From Ahrensia sp. (lineage in GTDB: Bacteria; Pseudomonadota; Alphaproteobacteria; Rhizobiales; Rhizobiaceae): DNA of 54,015 nt. The notes below the pieces were generated by a model, which saw nothing but the letters and a program-made list of their open reading frames with translations, was not told the origin of the DNA and made no database searches. The stretch is from positions 1 through 54,015 of the forward strand of contig NZXU01000089.1 of NCBI GenBank assembly GCA_002698425.1. Direction: 5' to 3'. The position numbers and the translations under genes were made by a program. This document shows, piece by piece, positions 26,257 through 36,462 of this stretch (within the stretch, counting starts at the first letter, position 1; each line of letters opens with the position of its first letter).

Positions 26257-29247
26257 TCATTGGCCGAGCGCGTCGTCGAGGAAGGCGGCGAGCTGCTCCT
26301 TGTGTTTCGACATCAGGCCGGTGGCCGGCGACGCCGCCGCGGCGCGGCCCGTGTAGCGGACGCGCTGGTGCTTGGCGTTGATATGGGCGAGCACCCATTC
26401 CAGATACGGATCGATAAAGGCCCAGGCGCCCATGTTCTTCGGCTCTTCCTGGCACCACACCATCTCCGCGTTCTTGAAGCGCGACAGTTCGGTGATCAGC
26501 GCCTTGGCCGGGAACGGGTAGAGCTGTTCGAGGCGAAGCAGGTAGACGTCGTTGACGCCGCGCGCCTCGCGTTCCTCGTAAAGGTCGTAATAGACCTTGC
26601 CCGTGCACATCACGACGCGGCGGATCTTGGAGTCCGTGACCAGCTTGGTCTTCGAATCCTTGCGGTATTCCGCATCGTCCCACAGCAGACGGTGGAAGGC
26701 GCTCTCGCCCGACATTTCGCCGAGCGTCGACACGGCGCGCTTGTGGCGCAGCAGCGATTTCGGCGTCATCAGGATGAGCGGCTTGCGGAAGTCGCGCTTC
26801 AGCTGCCGGCGCAGGATGTGGAAATAGTTGGCCGGCGTCGTGCAGTTGGCGACCTGCATGTTGTCCTCGGCGCACATCTGCAGGAAGCGTTCCAGGCGGG
26901 CCGAGGAATGCTCCGGTCCCTGCCCTTCATAGCCATGCGGCAGCAGGCAGACGAGGCCGGACATGCGCAGCCACTTGCGTTCGCCCGACGAGATGAACTG
27001 GTCGAAGACGACCTGCGCGCCATTGGCGAAGTCGCCGAACTGGGCTTCCCAGAGCGTCAGTCCGTTCGGCTCGGCCAGCGAGTAGCCATATTCGAAGCCG
27101 AGCACGGCTTCCTCCGAGAGCATCGAATTGATGACCTCGTAGCGGCCCTGGCCCGCGGCGACCGAGTTCAGCGGCACGTAGCGGGTTTCGTCCTTCTGGT
27201 CGTAGAGGACCGAATGGCGCTGCGAGAAGGTGCCGCGCTCGCAGTCCTGGCCGGACAGGCGCACGCCATAGCCTTCCTGGCAGAGCGATCCAAAAGCCAG
27301 CGCCTCGGCGGTCGCCCAGTCGATGCCCTCGCCCGTCTCGATCATCTTGGCGCGGTTGTCCATGAAGCGCTGGACGGTGCGGTGGACATTGAAGCCCTCG
27401 GGAACCGTGGTCAGCTTCTTGCCGATGTCCTTGAGCGCCTTCATCGGCACGGCGGTCTTGCCGCGCCTGCGCTCGTCCTCATTGTCGGCCTTGGACAGGC
27501 CCGACCACTTGCCGTCCAGCCAGTCGGCCTTGTTCGGCTTGTAGGTTTCGCCGGCCTCGAACTCGACTTCCAGATGCTCGCGCCAGTCGGCCTTCATCTT
27601 CTCGTATTCGTCGGTCGTGATCAGCCCTTCGGCGATCAGCTGATCGGCATAGATCTGCGCCGTCGTCTTGTGCGAGCGGATCTTCTTGTACATCAGCGGC
27701 TGGGTGAACGCCGGCTCGTCGCCCTCGTTGTGGCCGAAGCGGCGATAGCAGAACATGTCGATGACGACAGGCTTGTGGAACAGCATGCGGAATTCGGCCG
27801 CGACCTTCGCCGCATAGACGACCGCCTCCGGATCGTCGCCGTTCACATGGAAGATTGGCGCCTCGATCATCTTCGCCACGTCGGAGGGATAGGGCGAGGA
27901 CCGCGAGAAGCGCGGATTGGTGGTGAAGCCGATCTGGTTGTTGACGATGAAATGGATCGTGCCGGCGACGCGGTGGCCGCGCAGCGCCGACAGGCCGAGA
28001 CATTCCGGGACGACGCCCTGGCCGGCAAAGGCCGCGTCGCCATGCAGCAAGAGCGGCAGAACCTTGGAGCGGTCGTCGAGACCGACGACCTCGGGACGCT
28101 GCGCGCCGCCGGCGATCTGGTCCTGCTTGGCGCGCGCCTTGCCCATCACCACCGGGTTGACGATTTCCAGATGCGAGGGGTTCGCCGTCAGCGACAGGTG
28201 AACCTTGTTGCCGTCGAACTCACGGTCGGAAGAGGCGCCGAGATGGTACTTCACGTCGCCCGAGCCTTCGACGTCGTCGGGGGTGAAGGAGCCGCCCTTG
28301 AACTCGTTGAAGATGGCCCGGTGCGGCTTCGCCATCACCTGGGAGAGCACGTTGAGGCGGCCGCGATGCGGCATGCCGAACACGATGTCGCGCAGGCCCA
28401 TGGCGCCGCCGCGCTTGATGATCTGCTCGAGAGCCGGGATCAGCGATTCACCGCCGTCGAGACCGAAGCGCTTCGTGCCCTTGTACTTGACGTCGATGAA
28501 TTGCTCGAAGCCTTCCGCCTCGACCAGCTTCTGCAGGATCGCCTTCTTGCCCATGTCGGTGAAGGCGACGCCCTTGTCCGGGCCCTCGATGCGCTGCTGG
28601 ATCCACGACTTCTCCTCCGGATTGGAGATGTGCATGAATTCGACGCCGATGGTCGAGCAATAGGTGCGCTTGAGGATATCGAGCATCTCGGGAATGGTCG
28701 CGAATTCCAGCCCGAGCACATTGTCGATGAAGATCTTGCGCTCATAGTCCTCCGGCGTGAACCCGTAGGCCTCCGGCGACAATTCATTGTAGTCCTCGAG
28801 CGGCTTGGCGATGCCGAGCGGATCGAGATTGGCGTGCAAATGGCCGCGCATGCGGTAGGCGCGGATCATCATGATGGCGCGCACGGAATCGCGCTGCGCG
28901 CTGACGATGTCCTTGTCGGAAACCGGCTGGGACGTGGCCGCCGCCTTTTCCTTCAGCTTGGTGCCGATATGGGCCTCGACTTCCGCCCAGTTGCCGTCGA
29001 GCGCCGAGGTCAGCTCGCCATTCGGGGTCAGCGGCCAGTTGGCCCGCTCCCAGGATGCGCCCTGCGCGTTCTTGCGGACATCGTCGGGCTTGTCATGCAG
29101 CTCGCCGAAGAAGGTCTGCCACTCCTCGGGCAGCGAGGCCGGATTGTCCTGGTACTGGGCGTAGAGTTCCTCGATATAGTGGGCGTTGCCGCCATAGAGG
29201 AACGAGGTCGAGGCGAACAGGTCGTTCAGTTCGTCGGTGCGTGCCAT
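26257..29247 (-). CDS. sucA: 2-oxoglutarate dehydrogenase E1 component
   Basis: Thiamine-diphosphate enzyme that decarboxylates 2-oxoglutarate and succinylates the lipoyl group of SucB. The ATG at 29247 gives 996 aa and has AAGGTG six bases upstream; the GTG nine bases earlier is less likely. Visible are the N-terminal FLYGGNAHYIEELY segment, GMPHRGRLNVLSQ, the thiamine-binding region LLHGDAAFAGQGVV with a following NNQIGFTT, and the C-terminal CQEEPKNMGAW. Length equals that of rhizobial SucA. It lies about 140 bases after sucD and is followed closely by sucB. Confidence 0.97.
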   Translation of the reverse strand: MARTDELNDLFASTSFLYGGNAHYIEELYAQYQDNPASLPEEWQTFFGELHDKPDDVRKNAQGASWERANWPLTPNGELTSALDGNWAEVEAHIGTKLKEKAAATSQPVSDKDIVSAQRDSVRAIMMIRAYRMRGHLHANLDPLGIAKPLEDYNELSPEAYGFTPEDYERKIFIDNVLGLEFATIPEMLDILKRTYCSTIGVEFMHISNPEEKSWIQQRIEGPDKGVAFTDMGKKAILQKLVEAEGFEQFIDVKYKGTKRFGLDGGESLIPALEQIIKRGGAMGLRDIVFGMPHRGRLNVLSQVMAKPHRAIFNEFKGGSFTPDDVEGSGDVKYHLGASSDREFDGNKVHLSLTANPSHLEIVNPVVMGKARAKQDQIAGGAQRPEVVGLDDRSKVLPLLLHGDAAFAGQGVVPECLGLSALRGHRVAGTIHFIVNNQIGFTTNPRFSRSSPYPSDVAKMIEAPIFHVNGDDPEAVVYAAKVAAEFRMLFHKPVVIDMFCYRRFGHNEGDEPAFTQPLMYKKIRSHKTTAQIYADQLIAEGLITTDEYEKMKADWREHLEVEFEAGETYKPNKADWLDGKWSGLSKADNEDERRRGKTAVPMKALKDIGKKLTTVPEGFNVHRTVQRFMDNRAKMIETGEGIDWATAEALAFGSLCQEGYGVRLSGQDCERGTFSQRHSVLYDQKDETRYVPLNSVAAGQGRYEVINSMLSEEAVLGFEYGYSLAEPNGLTLWEAQFGDFANGAQVVFDQFISSGERKWLRMSGLVCLLPHGYEGQGPEHSSARLERFLQMCAEDNMQVANCTTPANYFHILRRQLKRDFRKPLILMTPKSLLRHKRAVSTLGEMSGESAFHRLLWDDAEYRKDSKTKLVTDSKIRRVVMCTGKVYYDLYEEREARGVNDVYLLRLEQLYPFPAKALITELSRFKNAEMVWCQEEPKNMGAWAFIDPYLEWVLAHINAKHQRVRYTGRAAAASPATGLMSKHKEQLAAFLDDALGQ

Positions 29248-29387
29248 TTGCTTCACCTTGTGCGGGCCGGCGGGCCCCTCCTGGTTTTTCGATGCGCGCT
29301 TGTCGCGCTTGTGCGTTTCCTTGACGGTCTGCGCCGCCTGCCCCGATTGCGGACAAGGGCGGACGAGCCGCCCCCGTCCGGTAATGT

Positions 29388-30308
29388 TTAGCCCTTCAGC
29401 ACTTCGACAAGGGTCTTGCCGAGCTGGGCCGGCGACGGCGAGACGCGGATGCCCGCATCCTCCATCGCCGCGATCTTGTCTTCCGCGCCGCCCTTGCCGC
29501 CGGAAATCACCGCGCCGGCATGGCCCATGGTGCGTCCGGGAGGCGCCGTGCGGCCGGCGATGAAGCCGACCATCGGCTTGGAGCGGCCCTTCTTGGCCTC
29601 GTCCTTGAGGAACTGGGCGGCCTCTTCCTCCGCCGAACCGCCGATCTCGCCGATCATGATGATCGACTGGGTCTCGTCGTCGGCGAGAAACATCTCGAGC
29701 ATGTCGATGAACTCGGTGCCCTTGACCGGGTCGCCGCCGATGCCGACGGCGGTCGTCTGGCCGAGGCCTTCATTGGTCGTCTGGAACACCGCCTCATAGG
29801 TCAGCGTGCCGGAGCGCGACAGGATGCCGACATTGCCCTTCTTGAAGATGGAACCCGGCATGATGCCGATCTTGCATTCTTCCGGCGTCAGCACGCCGGG
29901 GCAGTTCGGGCCGATCAGGCGCGACTTCGACTTGTCGAGCTTCGCCTTGACGTTGACCATGTCCATGACCGGGATGCCCTCGGTGATGCAGATGATGAGC
30001 GGAATCTCGGCCTCGATCGCCTCGATGATCGCCGCGCCCGCGCCTGCCGGCGGAACGTAGATCACCGATGCATTGGCGCCGGTCGCGTCCTTCGCCTCGC
30101 CGACCGTGGCGAAGATCGGCAGTTCCTTGCCGGACGCCTCGCCGGCGCCCTCGCCCGCGGTCCAGGTCTCGCCGCCCTTCTTCGGGTGGATGCCCGCGAC
30201 CATCTGCGTGCCGTAATAGCCGAGCGCCTGTTCGGTGTGGAAAGTGCCGGTCTTGCCGGTCAGTCCCTGGACGAGAACCTTGGTGTCTTTGTTGACGAGT
30301 ATCGACAT
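29388..30308 (-). CDS. sucD: Succinyl-CoA synthetase alpha subunit
   Basis: With SucC, converts succinyl-CoA to succinate with formation of ATP or GTP. The 306-aa protein has the CoA-binding Rossmann start [20 protein letters not shown], a nucleotide-fold segment [10 protein letters not shown] and the phosphohistidine loop [11 protein letters not shown] (His at about 259). Compared with most bacteria, the gene is unusual in not directly following sucC: two genes of unknown function lie between them. Confidence 0.97.
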   Translation of the reverse strand: MSILVNKDTKVLVQGLTGKTGTFHTEQALGYYGTQMVAGIHPKKGGETWTAGEGAGEASGKELPIFATVGEAKDATGANASVIYVPPAGAGAAIIEAIEAEIPLIICITEGIPVMDMVNVKAKLDKSKSRLIGPNCPGVLTPEECKIGIMPGSIFKKGNVGILSRSGTLTYEAVFQTTNEGLGQTTAVGIGGDPVKGTEFIDMLEMFLADDETQSIIMIGEIGGSAEEEAAQFLKDEAKKGRSKPMVGFIAGRTAPPGRTMGHAGAVISGGKGGAEDKIAAMEDAGIRVSPSPAQLGKTLVEVLKG

Positions 30309-30323
30309 GTGCCTTGCAGCTCC

Positions 30324-30944
30324 TTATTCCGCACCGTCCGGTTCGGATGTTTCGAATTTCAAGAGAACACCGGCAAAACCCGAAGCGTCACGCATCGGGC
30401 TGCCCTTGGTGATGTAGAAGAGATAGGTGTCGAGCGTGCGCGGCAGCTTCGGCGAAGGCCCCCACGTATTGCCCGTCATGCCTTTTTCATCGACGGTCTC
30501 GGCGGGCTCGACGCCGAGGAAGTCGGTGACGATTTGCGGGTCGATCGGTGCGGTGGCGCCGAAATCGTAAAGGGAGCAGCCGACCAGCGTGATGATCTCG
30601 GGCGCATGCACCCGCGTGACGACCACGAAATGCGGATTCCCGTCGATGAAGCCGCCGAAGGCGGTCCGCTCATAGGTCCAGTCCTTCTCGGCCTCCTCGA
30701 GGACGGCCTTGTCGGATTTCTGCAGGAGCTTCGACAGATTGTCGTCGACGCCCTGCTCGACCTCCTTCCAGCCGACCGAGGCGATGTGCTTGCGCGCGGC
30801 CGAATAGGAAAGCCGTCCGGGCACGCAGGCCTGGCGGAAGGCGGTGACGAATTTCTCGCCATCCGGCACATGCGCTTGCGCTCCGCCCGCCGTCGCGATG
30901 ACGGCGAGGAAAGCCGAAGCGAGACAGGAACCGATCCTCATCAT
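30324..30944 (-). CDS. Hypothetical secreted protein inserted between sucC and sucD
   Basis: A 206-aa protein with a signal peptide (cleavage near GGAQAHV) and a mature domain with two cysteines (ACVPGR and GCSLYD). The central FIDGNPHFVVVTRV segment and the C-terminal SGFAGVLLKF look like beta strands, but I recognise no family. The ATG at 30944 overlaps the upstream stop as ATGA (a second ATG follows directly), so it is translationally coupled to the membrane protein gene. It ends 15 bases before sucD and must share the suc transcript. Confidence 0.72.
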   Translation of the reverse strand: MMRIGSCLASAFLAVIATAGGAQAHVPDGEKFVTAFRQACVPGRLSYSAARKHIASVGWKEVEQGVDDNLSKLLQKSDKAVLEEAEKDWTYERTAFGGFIDGNPHFVVVTRVHAPEIITLVGCSLYDFGATAPIDPQIVTDFLGVEPAETVDEKGMTGNTWGPSPKLPRTLDTYLFYITKGSPMRDASGFAGVLLKFETSEPDGAE

Positions 30945-31294
30945 GCCGCACCCGCCTGCCGGAACCGCTTGACGGCAAAGATGCCCGCCGAACCGAGAAC
31001 GAAAAGGACGGTCGCCATCGCGCCGGCCAGGATCGCCATGACGACGATCAGGAACGCGTCCTCGCAATCATAGGAATTGGCCGCCGCCACGCACGCCGCG
31101 GCATCCGCCGCGGCGACGCCGTTCAGCCACCATGAAACGAGAGCGGTGAGCCCGGCGAGACCGGCAACGCCCGGCAGCAGACGCCGCGAAAACCACGCGC
31201 CAAGGGAAGACGGGCTCCGCAGCGCAAACAGCGCGACGAAGACCGTTCCGAGCACGGCGGCGATCACGACGATGGCCAGGTCGTTGTCGTTCAC
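30941..31294 (-). CDS. Hypothetical small membrane protein inserted between sucC and sucD
   Basis: From the GTG at 31294 (GGAGAGG about 8 bases upstream) the product is 117 aa with three hydrophobic helices (about 5-22, 40-58 and 80-105) and two cysteines in the intervening loop ([13 protein letters not shown]). A TTG 15 bases upstream is the only other start in frame. No family recognised. It is coupled to the following secreted-protein gene by an ATGA overlap and lies 51 bases after sucC. The pair probably works together at the envelope. Confidence 0.66.
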   Translation of the reverse strand: MNDNDLAIVVIAAVLGTVFVALFALRSPSSLGAWFSRRLLPGVAGLAGLTALVSWWLNGVAAADAAACVAAANSYDCEDAFLIVVMAILAGAMATVLFVLGSAGIFAVKRFRQAGAA

Positions 31295-31345
31295 TTCCAG
31301 CCTCTCCAACGGGGCCGGCGTCGCACGCCGGCGCCCAAGCCCCGA

Positions 31346-32542
31346 TTACGCTTCCTCGACGGCCTTGACGATCTTCTGCGCCGCGTCGTCGAGATCGTCG
31401 GCGGCGATGACGTTCAGGCCGCTCTCGTTGATGATCTCCTTGCCCTTCTCGACATTGGTGCCTTCGAGGCGCACGACCAGCGGAACCTTCAGACCGACTT
31501 CCTTGACCGCGGCGACCACGCCTTCGGCGATGACGTCGCAGCGCATGATGCCGCCGAAAATGTTGACGAGGATGCCTTTGACGTTCGGGTCTGCGGTGAT
31601 GATCTTGAAGGCCGCGGTGACCTTCTCCTTCGACGCGCCGCCGCCGACATCGAGGAAGTTCGCCGGCTCCTTGCCGTAGAGCTTGATGATGTCCATCGTC
31701 GCCATGGCGAGGCCGGCGCCATTGACCATGCAGCCGATATCACCATCGAGCGCCACATAGGCGAGGTCGTATTTCGACGCCTCGATTTCCTTCTCGTCTT
31801 CCTCGGACTTGTCGCGCAGCGCCATGATGTCGTCATGGCGGAACAGGGCGTTGCCGTCGAAGGAGACCTTGGCGTCGAGGACGCGCAGATGGCCGTCCTT
31901 CATGACGATCAGCGGGTTGACCTCGAGCAGGCTCATGTCCTTCTCGACAAAGGCCTTGTAGAGGATCGGGAACAGCTTCAGCCCGTCCTTCGCCGCGTCC
32001 TTGGTCAGCTTCAGCGCCTTGTTGAGCTTCTTCGCATCGGCTTCCGTGACGCCGGTCTCCGGGTCGATCGGCAGCGTGACGATCTTGTCCGGCGTTTCCT
32101 CGGCCACGGCCTCGATATCCATACCGCCCTCGGTGGAGACGACGAAGGCAGGACGGCCGACAGTGCGGTCGATGAGGATCGAGAGATAGAGCTCACGGTC
32201 GATATCGGCGCCGTCTTCGATATAGAGGCGGTTGACCTGCTTGCCGGCCGGACCGGTCTGCTTGGTCACCAGCGTCGAGCCGAGCATTTCCTTGACGTTC
32301 TCGACCACTTCCTCGACCGACTTGGCCAGCCGCACGCCGCCCTTGGCGTCGTCGCCGAGTTCCTTGAACTTGCCCTTGCCGCGGCCGCCAGCATGGATCT
32401 GGCTTTTGACGACATAGAGCGGTCCGGGCAGCTTCTTCGCCCACTCCTCCGCCTGCTCGGCGGAGTAGATGGCGACGCCCGCTGCAACCGGCGCGCCGTA
32501 TTCGTGCAGCAGCCGCTTGGCCTGGTATTCATGAATGTTCAT
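31346..32542 (-). CDS. sucC: Succinyl-CoA synthetase beta subunit
   Basis: ATP-grasp subunit (398 aa) that binds nucleotide and succinate. Signatures visible are [16 protein letters not shown] at the start, the nucleotide-binding [23 protein letters not shown] with the metal ligand, and the C-terminal [17 protein letters not shown]. It follows mdh by 43 bases on the same strand. The partner sucD gene lies about 1 kb further on. Confidence 0.97.
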   Translation of the reverse strand: MNIHEYQAKRLLHEYGAPVAAGVAIYSAEQAEEWAKKLPGPLYVVKSQIHAGGRGKGKFKELGDDAKGGVRLAKSVEEVVENVKEMLGSTLVTKQTGPAGKQVNRLYIEDGADIDRELYLSILIDRTVGRPAFVVSTEGGMDIEAVAEETPDKIVTLPIDPETGVTEADAKKLNKALKLTKDAAKDGLKLFPILYKAFVEKDMSLLEVNPLIVMKDGHLRVLDAKVSFDGNALFRHDDIMALRDKSEEDEKEIEASKYDLAYVALDGDIGCMVNGAGLAMATMDIIKLYGKEPANFLDVGGGASKEKVTAAFKIITADPNVKGILVNIFGGIMRCDVIAEGVVAAVKEVGLKVPLVVRLEGTNVEKGKEIINESGLNVIAADDLDDAAQKIVKAVEEA

Positions 32543-32585
32543 GGCAAATCCTTCGTGCCTTGGGCCCGTGAAACGGGCGTGATGC

Positions 32586-33656
<1,071 letters not shown>

Positions 33657-33689
33657 TCAACCGAAACTTTCGTCATCAATAAATTCAAA

Positions 33690-33728
33690 CGGTTATATAA
33701 TTCGGGACTTACGTAAACGTAAGAATTT
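33690..33728 (-). promoter_or_regulatory. mdh-suc control region with inverted repeat
   Basis: Within a clearly AT-rich stretch (about 33650-33740), CTTACGTAAACGTAAG at 33708-33723 is a 6-bp inverted repeat with a 4-base spacer. On the minus strand a CTTACG (33718-33723) could act as -35, with TATATA as -10 after 18 bases (33694-33699). The dyad would then overlap the -35, as a repressor or class II activator site would. The box assignment is inference. Confidence 0.4.
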
Positions 33729-33834
33729 ATCGCGCATTTTTCTCACATGGCGACGTTTTCGGCATATTGGAGCGGGCCCGGCCGGCACTCGCGCATCCAT
33801 GCCGGGCGGAGACGCCGCCCCGCCCCGTCGCATA

Positions 33835-35175
33835 TCAGAAGTCGCGTGTCAGGCGCAGGTCGATTTCATGGCGGGCGGTGTCCTCGAACGCGGCGTTCGA
33901 GACATTCCGCTCGAAGCGGTAGAAGAGTTGCGGCGCGAAACCGGCGAAGGAGAAGTCCCGCTTGGTCACCACCGCGAGCGCCGACAGGCGCGTGTCCTTC
34001 TGCGCTTCCGTCAGGCCCGGATAGAGGCCGCGATATTGCCGCCGCGCCACCGTCGCCTGGGTATAGAGGGTGATCCCCGCGGGAAACTCGTTATAGACGC
34101 CGAGCCCCGCCGACACCTCATCGAAGGAGAAACGCTCCGCCTGCTTCCGGCCGCCGGAATAGCCGCCCAGGAAACGGATGAAACGCGACGCGGCCAGCGT
34201 CCTGTCGAAAGAGACATTCGCCTGGAACCACCAACCGCCCTTGGCGGCAAGGTTTTCGAACTTTTCGTAGCGCAGCGACTGCGACGCGAACATCCGCCAT
34301 CGTCCGGGCAGCGGTTTCTTCACCTCGGTCCTGATCCCCGCATAGCGGCTGGTCTCCGCCCAGTCCGAGAAGGTGCCGCCCGCCGTGGCGGCGGCCAGGA
34401 CCGTCGCCCGCCCGAAATCGCGCGTGAAGCCGGCGCTGGCGTCGACATCGACGACAGTCCGGTCGATCGACGGATAGAAGCGCCCCGTCCCCGACAGGGT
34501 GGAGACAAAATCGGTCTCGCCGCCGAGCGGAAGCCGGATCAGCAGGTCGCCGCCGAGCATCATGCCGACGCCCGACTTGCGCCGCGCATCCTCGTCGATA
34601 TCGAGTTCAAGATCCCCGAGCGGCACCGTTTCGCGGTCCGTCCCGCCATTGATATTGGTGCTCGGCAGCAGCGAGGCGCGGCCGCGCAGACGGACCGGCC
34701 GGCGCGCGTCGAACACGGTGACGAGCCGTTCGAGCCCGCCGCCGAGCTTGTCGTCGACGCCGGCGGCGATGAGCTTCTCGGCCTGAAAGCGCGCCGCGCC
34801 ATAGTCTCCGGCCGCGGCGAGCGCGCGGGTGAGTTCGATGCGCACCATGTCCACGCCGGGCCTGTCGGCGAGCAATCCGCGATAGATCCGGATCGCCCCG
34901 TCGAGGTCTCCGCGATGCCCGGCGATCAGCCCTTCGACGAAACGGGCGCGGAAACCCGCCTCCGGATCGCCGCGGCTCCAGTCGGCGACGAAGGTCCTTG
35001 CCCCGTCATACCGACCTTCCGAGACCAGCCTGCGGATGATGCGCATTGCCTGCCGGCCGGTCAGAGAAGAGAGATCGGGCCGCGTTTCCGCAACCGCGGG
35101 CGCTGCGGCCGCCGGGACCGGGAACGCGCCCGCGACAAGGCTTGCGAACAAACTGAGGAGGAGGACAGATCGCAT
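33835..35175 (-). CDS. Slam/T11SS-type surface lipoprotein assembly modifier
   Basis: A 446-aa outer-membrane protein of the DUF560 family (Slam, type XI secretion), which moves folded lipoproteins to the cell surface. A Sec signal peptide (about 1-24) is followed by an alpha-helical TPR-like region (about 38-155, with GDLDGAIRIYRGLLADRPG as one repeat) and then by a beta-rich C-terminal part with alternating aromatic residues. The chain ends in LTRDF; a terminal Phe is the usual signal for barrel insertion. It follows a surface-lipoprotein-like gene by about 80 bases, as expected for translocon and cargo. Confidence 0.82.
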   Translation of the reverse strand: MRSVLLLSLFASLVAGAFPVPAAAAPAVAETRPDLSSLTGRQAMRIIRRLVSEGRYDGARTFVADWSRGDPEAGFRARFVEGLIAGHRGDLDGAIRIYRGLLADRPGVDMVRIELTRALAAAGDYGAARFQAEKLIAAGVDDKLGGGLERLVTVFDARRPVRLRGRASLLPSTNINGGTDRETVPLGDLELDIDEDARRKSGVGMMLGGDLLIRLPLGGETDFVSTLSGTGRFYPSIDRTVVDVDASAGFTRDFGRATVLAAATAGGTFSDWAETSRYAGIRTEVKKPLPGRWRMFASQSLRYEKFENLAAKGGWWFQANVSFDRTLAASRFIRFLGGYSGGRKQAERFSFDEVSAGLGVYNEFPAGITLYTQATVARRQYRGLYPGLTEAQKDTRLSALAVVTKRDFSFAGFAPQLFYRFERNVSNAAFEDTARHEIDLRLTRDF

Positions 35176-35256
35176 CGGTTCATCAGGCCGGCGACTGGCG
35201 GGAACCGGGGCAAACCGTTCCGCCAGCCGCCGGACGCCTCCGGCTATCGAAGGCGA

Positions 35257-36357
35257 TTATTCCTCGTCCGCCGAGAAGCGGCCCGAGATCATCATGCGAG
35301 AGCTGTCCATCGTGCCGGCGCCCTGAAAGACGCCCGAGGTGGATTCGGCGTTGTCACCCATGAAGGAGCCGATGAAGGCCGATGACGAGAGCGTGGCCGC
35401 GTCATTGTCGGTCCCCTCGTCCACGATACGCACCGTGCCGCCGCTGTAATGCACGCCGTCGATGTCGGCATTCTCGAGCTTGATGTCGATGTCGTCGTCG
35501 TTCGTACCGGCGAACAGCTGCGTGTTGGTGATGGAGCCGTTGACCTTTCCGGTCGTGAAATCGGCATTGATCGTGACGTCGCCCTTGTAGGTCGAGGGAT
35601 CGACATTGGCGAGGCCGGCGCCTTTGGAGACGCGGAAGAAGCCCGCATCCTGGCTGCCGGCGCTGCGGCTGTAGGTGGCGGTGGTCTTGCCGGACAGCGC
35701 CGATTCCGGCGCGAAATTGCCGCCATAATAGATGCCGACCGTTTCCTCGGCATCCATGACATTGGCGCCGCCATTATGCTGGTCGACGGCGAAGAAATCG
35801 TCGGTGCCGTCGGAATCGACGTCGCGCGACACGACGCGCACCTTGTCGCCCGGATTGCTGCCGGCGGCGATATACTCGCCCTGCAGATCACCGTCCGAAT
35901 TGGTGATGACGGTTCCGCTTTCTCCGGCCGTATCGCCGACCGCGTTCCCGTTCAGGAAGTTGCCATTGGTGGTCAGGGTCGCGTTGCCGTCCATCGCCTG
36001 CGGATTGGCGACCTCCAGCGAGGCGGTGATGCCCGACGAGGACGTCCTCGTGACCAGCGGGTCGTCCGACCAGTAATCGCCCGATTGCACTTCATGGATA
36101 TCGCCGCCGGGCGTCGAGACCTGGACCGCCTTCTCGAACTTCATGGCGAGGCCGCGAAGCTGAACGCCGGAGCCACCGCCACCTCCGCCGCCGCCGCTGG
36201 AACCGCCCCCCGATCCTCCGGAGCCGCCGCCCGAGCCCCCGCCGGAAGAACCGCCGGCGCCCGGGACCGAACCGAACAGGTCGCCGGACCCGCCGGCACA
36301 TCCGGCAAGCGCCAGAATGGCGCAGGACATCATGAGTGTCTTGAGAGTATTACGCAT
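35257..36357 (-). CDS. Putative surface lipoprotein, T11SS/Slam cargo
   Basis: A 366-aa lipoprotein: lipobox LAGC (Cys at about residue 20), then a long Gly/Ser linker (about 22-65), then a beta-rich domain. The C-terminal block SFMGDNAESTSGVFQGAGT resembles the GxFxGxxAxExGGxF pattern of TbpB-type barrel domains that Slam/T11SS translocons recognise. Acidic Asp-rich segments (DVDSDGTDD, GTNDDDIDIK) might bind Ca2+. It is transcribed before the translocon gene and behind an 18-bp dyad (36418-36435). The ligand on the outside, possibly metal, haem or a host factor, is unknown. Confidence 0.75.
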   Translation of the reverse strand: MRNTLKTLMMSCAILALAGCAGGSGDLFGSVPGAGGSSGGGSGGGSGGSGGGSSGGGGGGGGSGVQLRGLAMKFEKAVQVSTPGGDIHEVQSGDYWSDDPLVTRTSSSGITASLEVANPQAMDGNATLTTNGNFLNGNAVGDTAGESGTVITNSDGDLQGEYIAAGSNPGDKVRVVSRDVDSDGTDDFFAVDQHNGGANVMDAEETVGIYYGGNFAPESALSGKTTATYSRSAGSQDAGFFRVSKGAGLANVDPSTYKGDVTINADFTTGKVNGSITNTQLFAGTNDDDIDIKLENADIDGVHYSGGTVRIVDEGTDNDAATLSSSAFIGSFMGDNAESTSGVFQGAGTMDSSRMMISGRFSADEE

Positions 36358-36392
36358 CGCCCAACCCCTTGTGTGATGACTGTGGGCGAAGC

Positions 36393-36435
36393 ATTACAGG
36401 CCGCCGGAACCGGCGACTTCCACCAAATGGTGGAA
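36393..36435 (-). promoter_or_regulatory. 18-bp operator dyad and putative -10 box of the surface lipoprotein gene
   Basis: TTCCACCAAATGGTGGAA (36418-36435) is a perfect inverted repeat with 8-bp arms and a 2-base centre. A minus-strand TGTAAT (36393-36398) can serve as -10 without a good -35. Transcription would start near 36386, which puts the dyad centre about 41 bases upstream, the class II position of LuxR-type activators. A LuxR-type HTH gene ends just upstream. The dyad is seen directly; its role is inferred. Confidence 0.5.
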
Positions 36436-36462
36436 ATACCTACGAAACTTTGCAGGTGGCGT

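Noticed and set aside
26251..29391. 1046-codon plus-strand open frame opposite sucA
   Set aside because: Mirror frame of sucA caused by high GC3; the minus-strand product is an unmistakable 2-oxoglutarate dehydrogenase.
33700..33730. CtrA binding site upstream of mdh
   Set aside because: The TTAC/TAA spacing does not fit TTAA-N7-TTAA; an unassigned inverted repeat is the safer description.
36174..36250. Gly/Ser-coding GC-rich repeat as a mobile element or minisatellite
   Set aside because: It is an in-frame Gly/Ser linker of a surface lipoprotein, a normal feature of such proteins.
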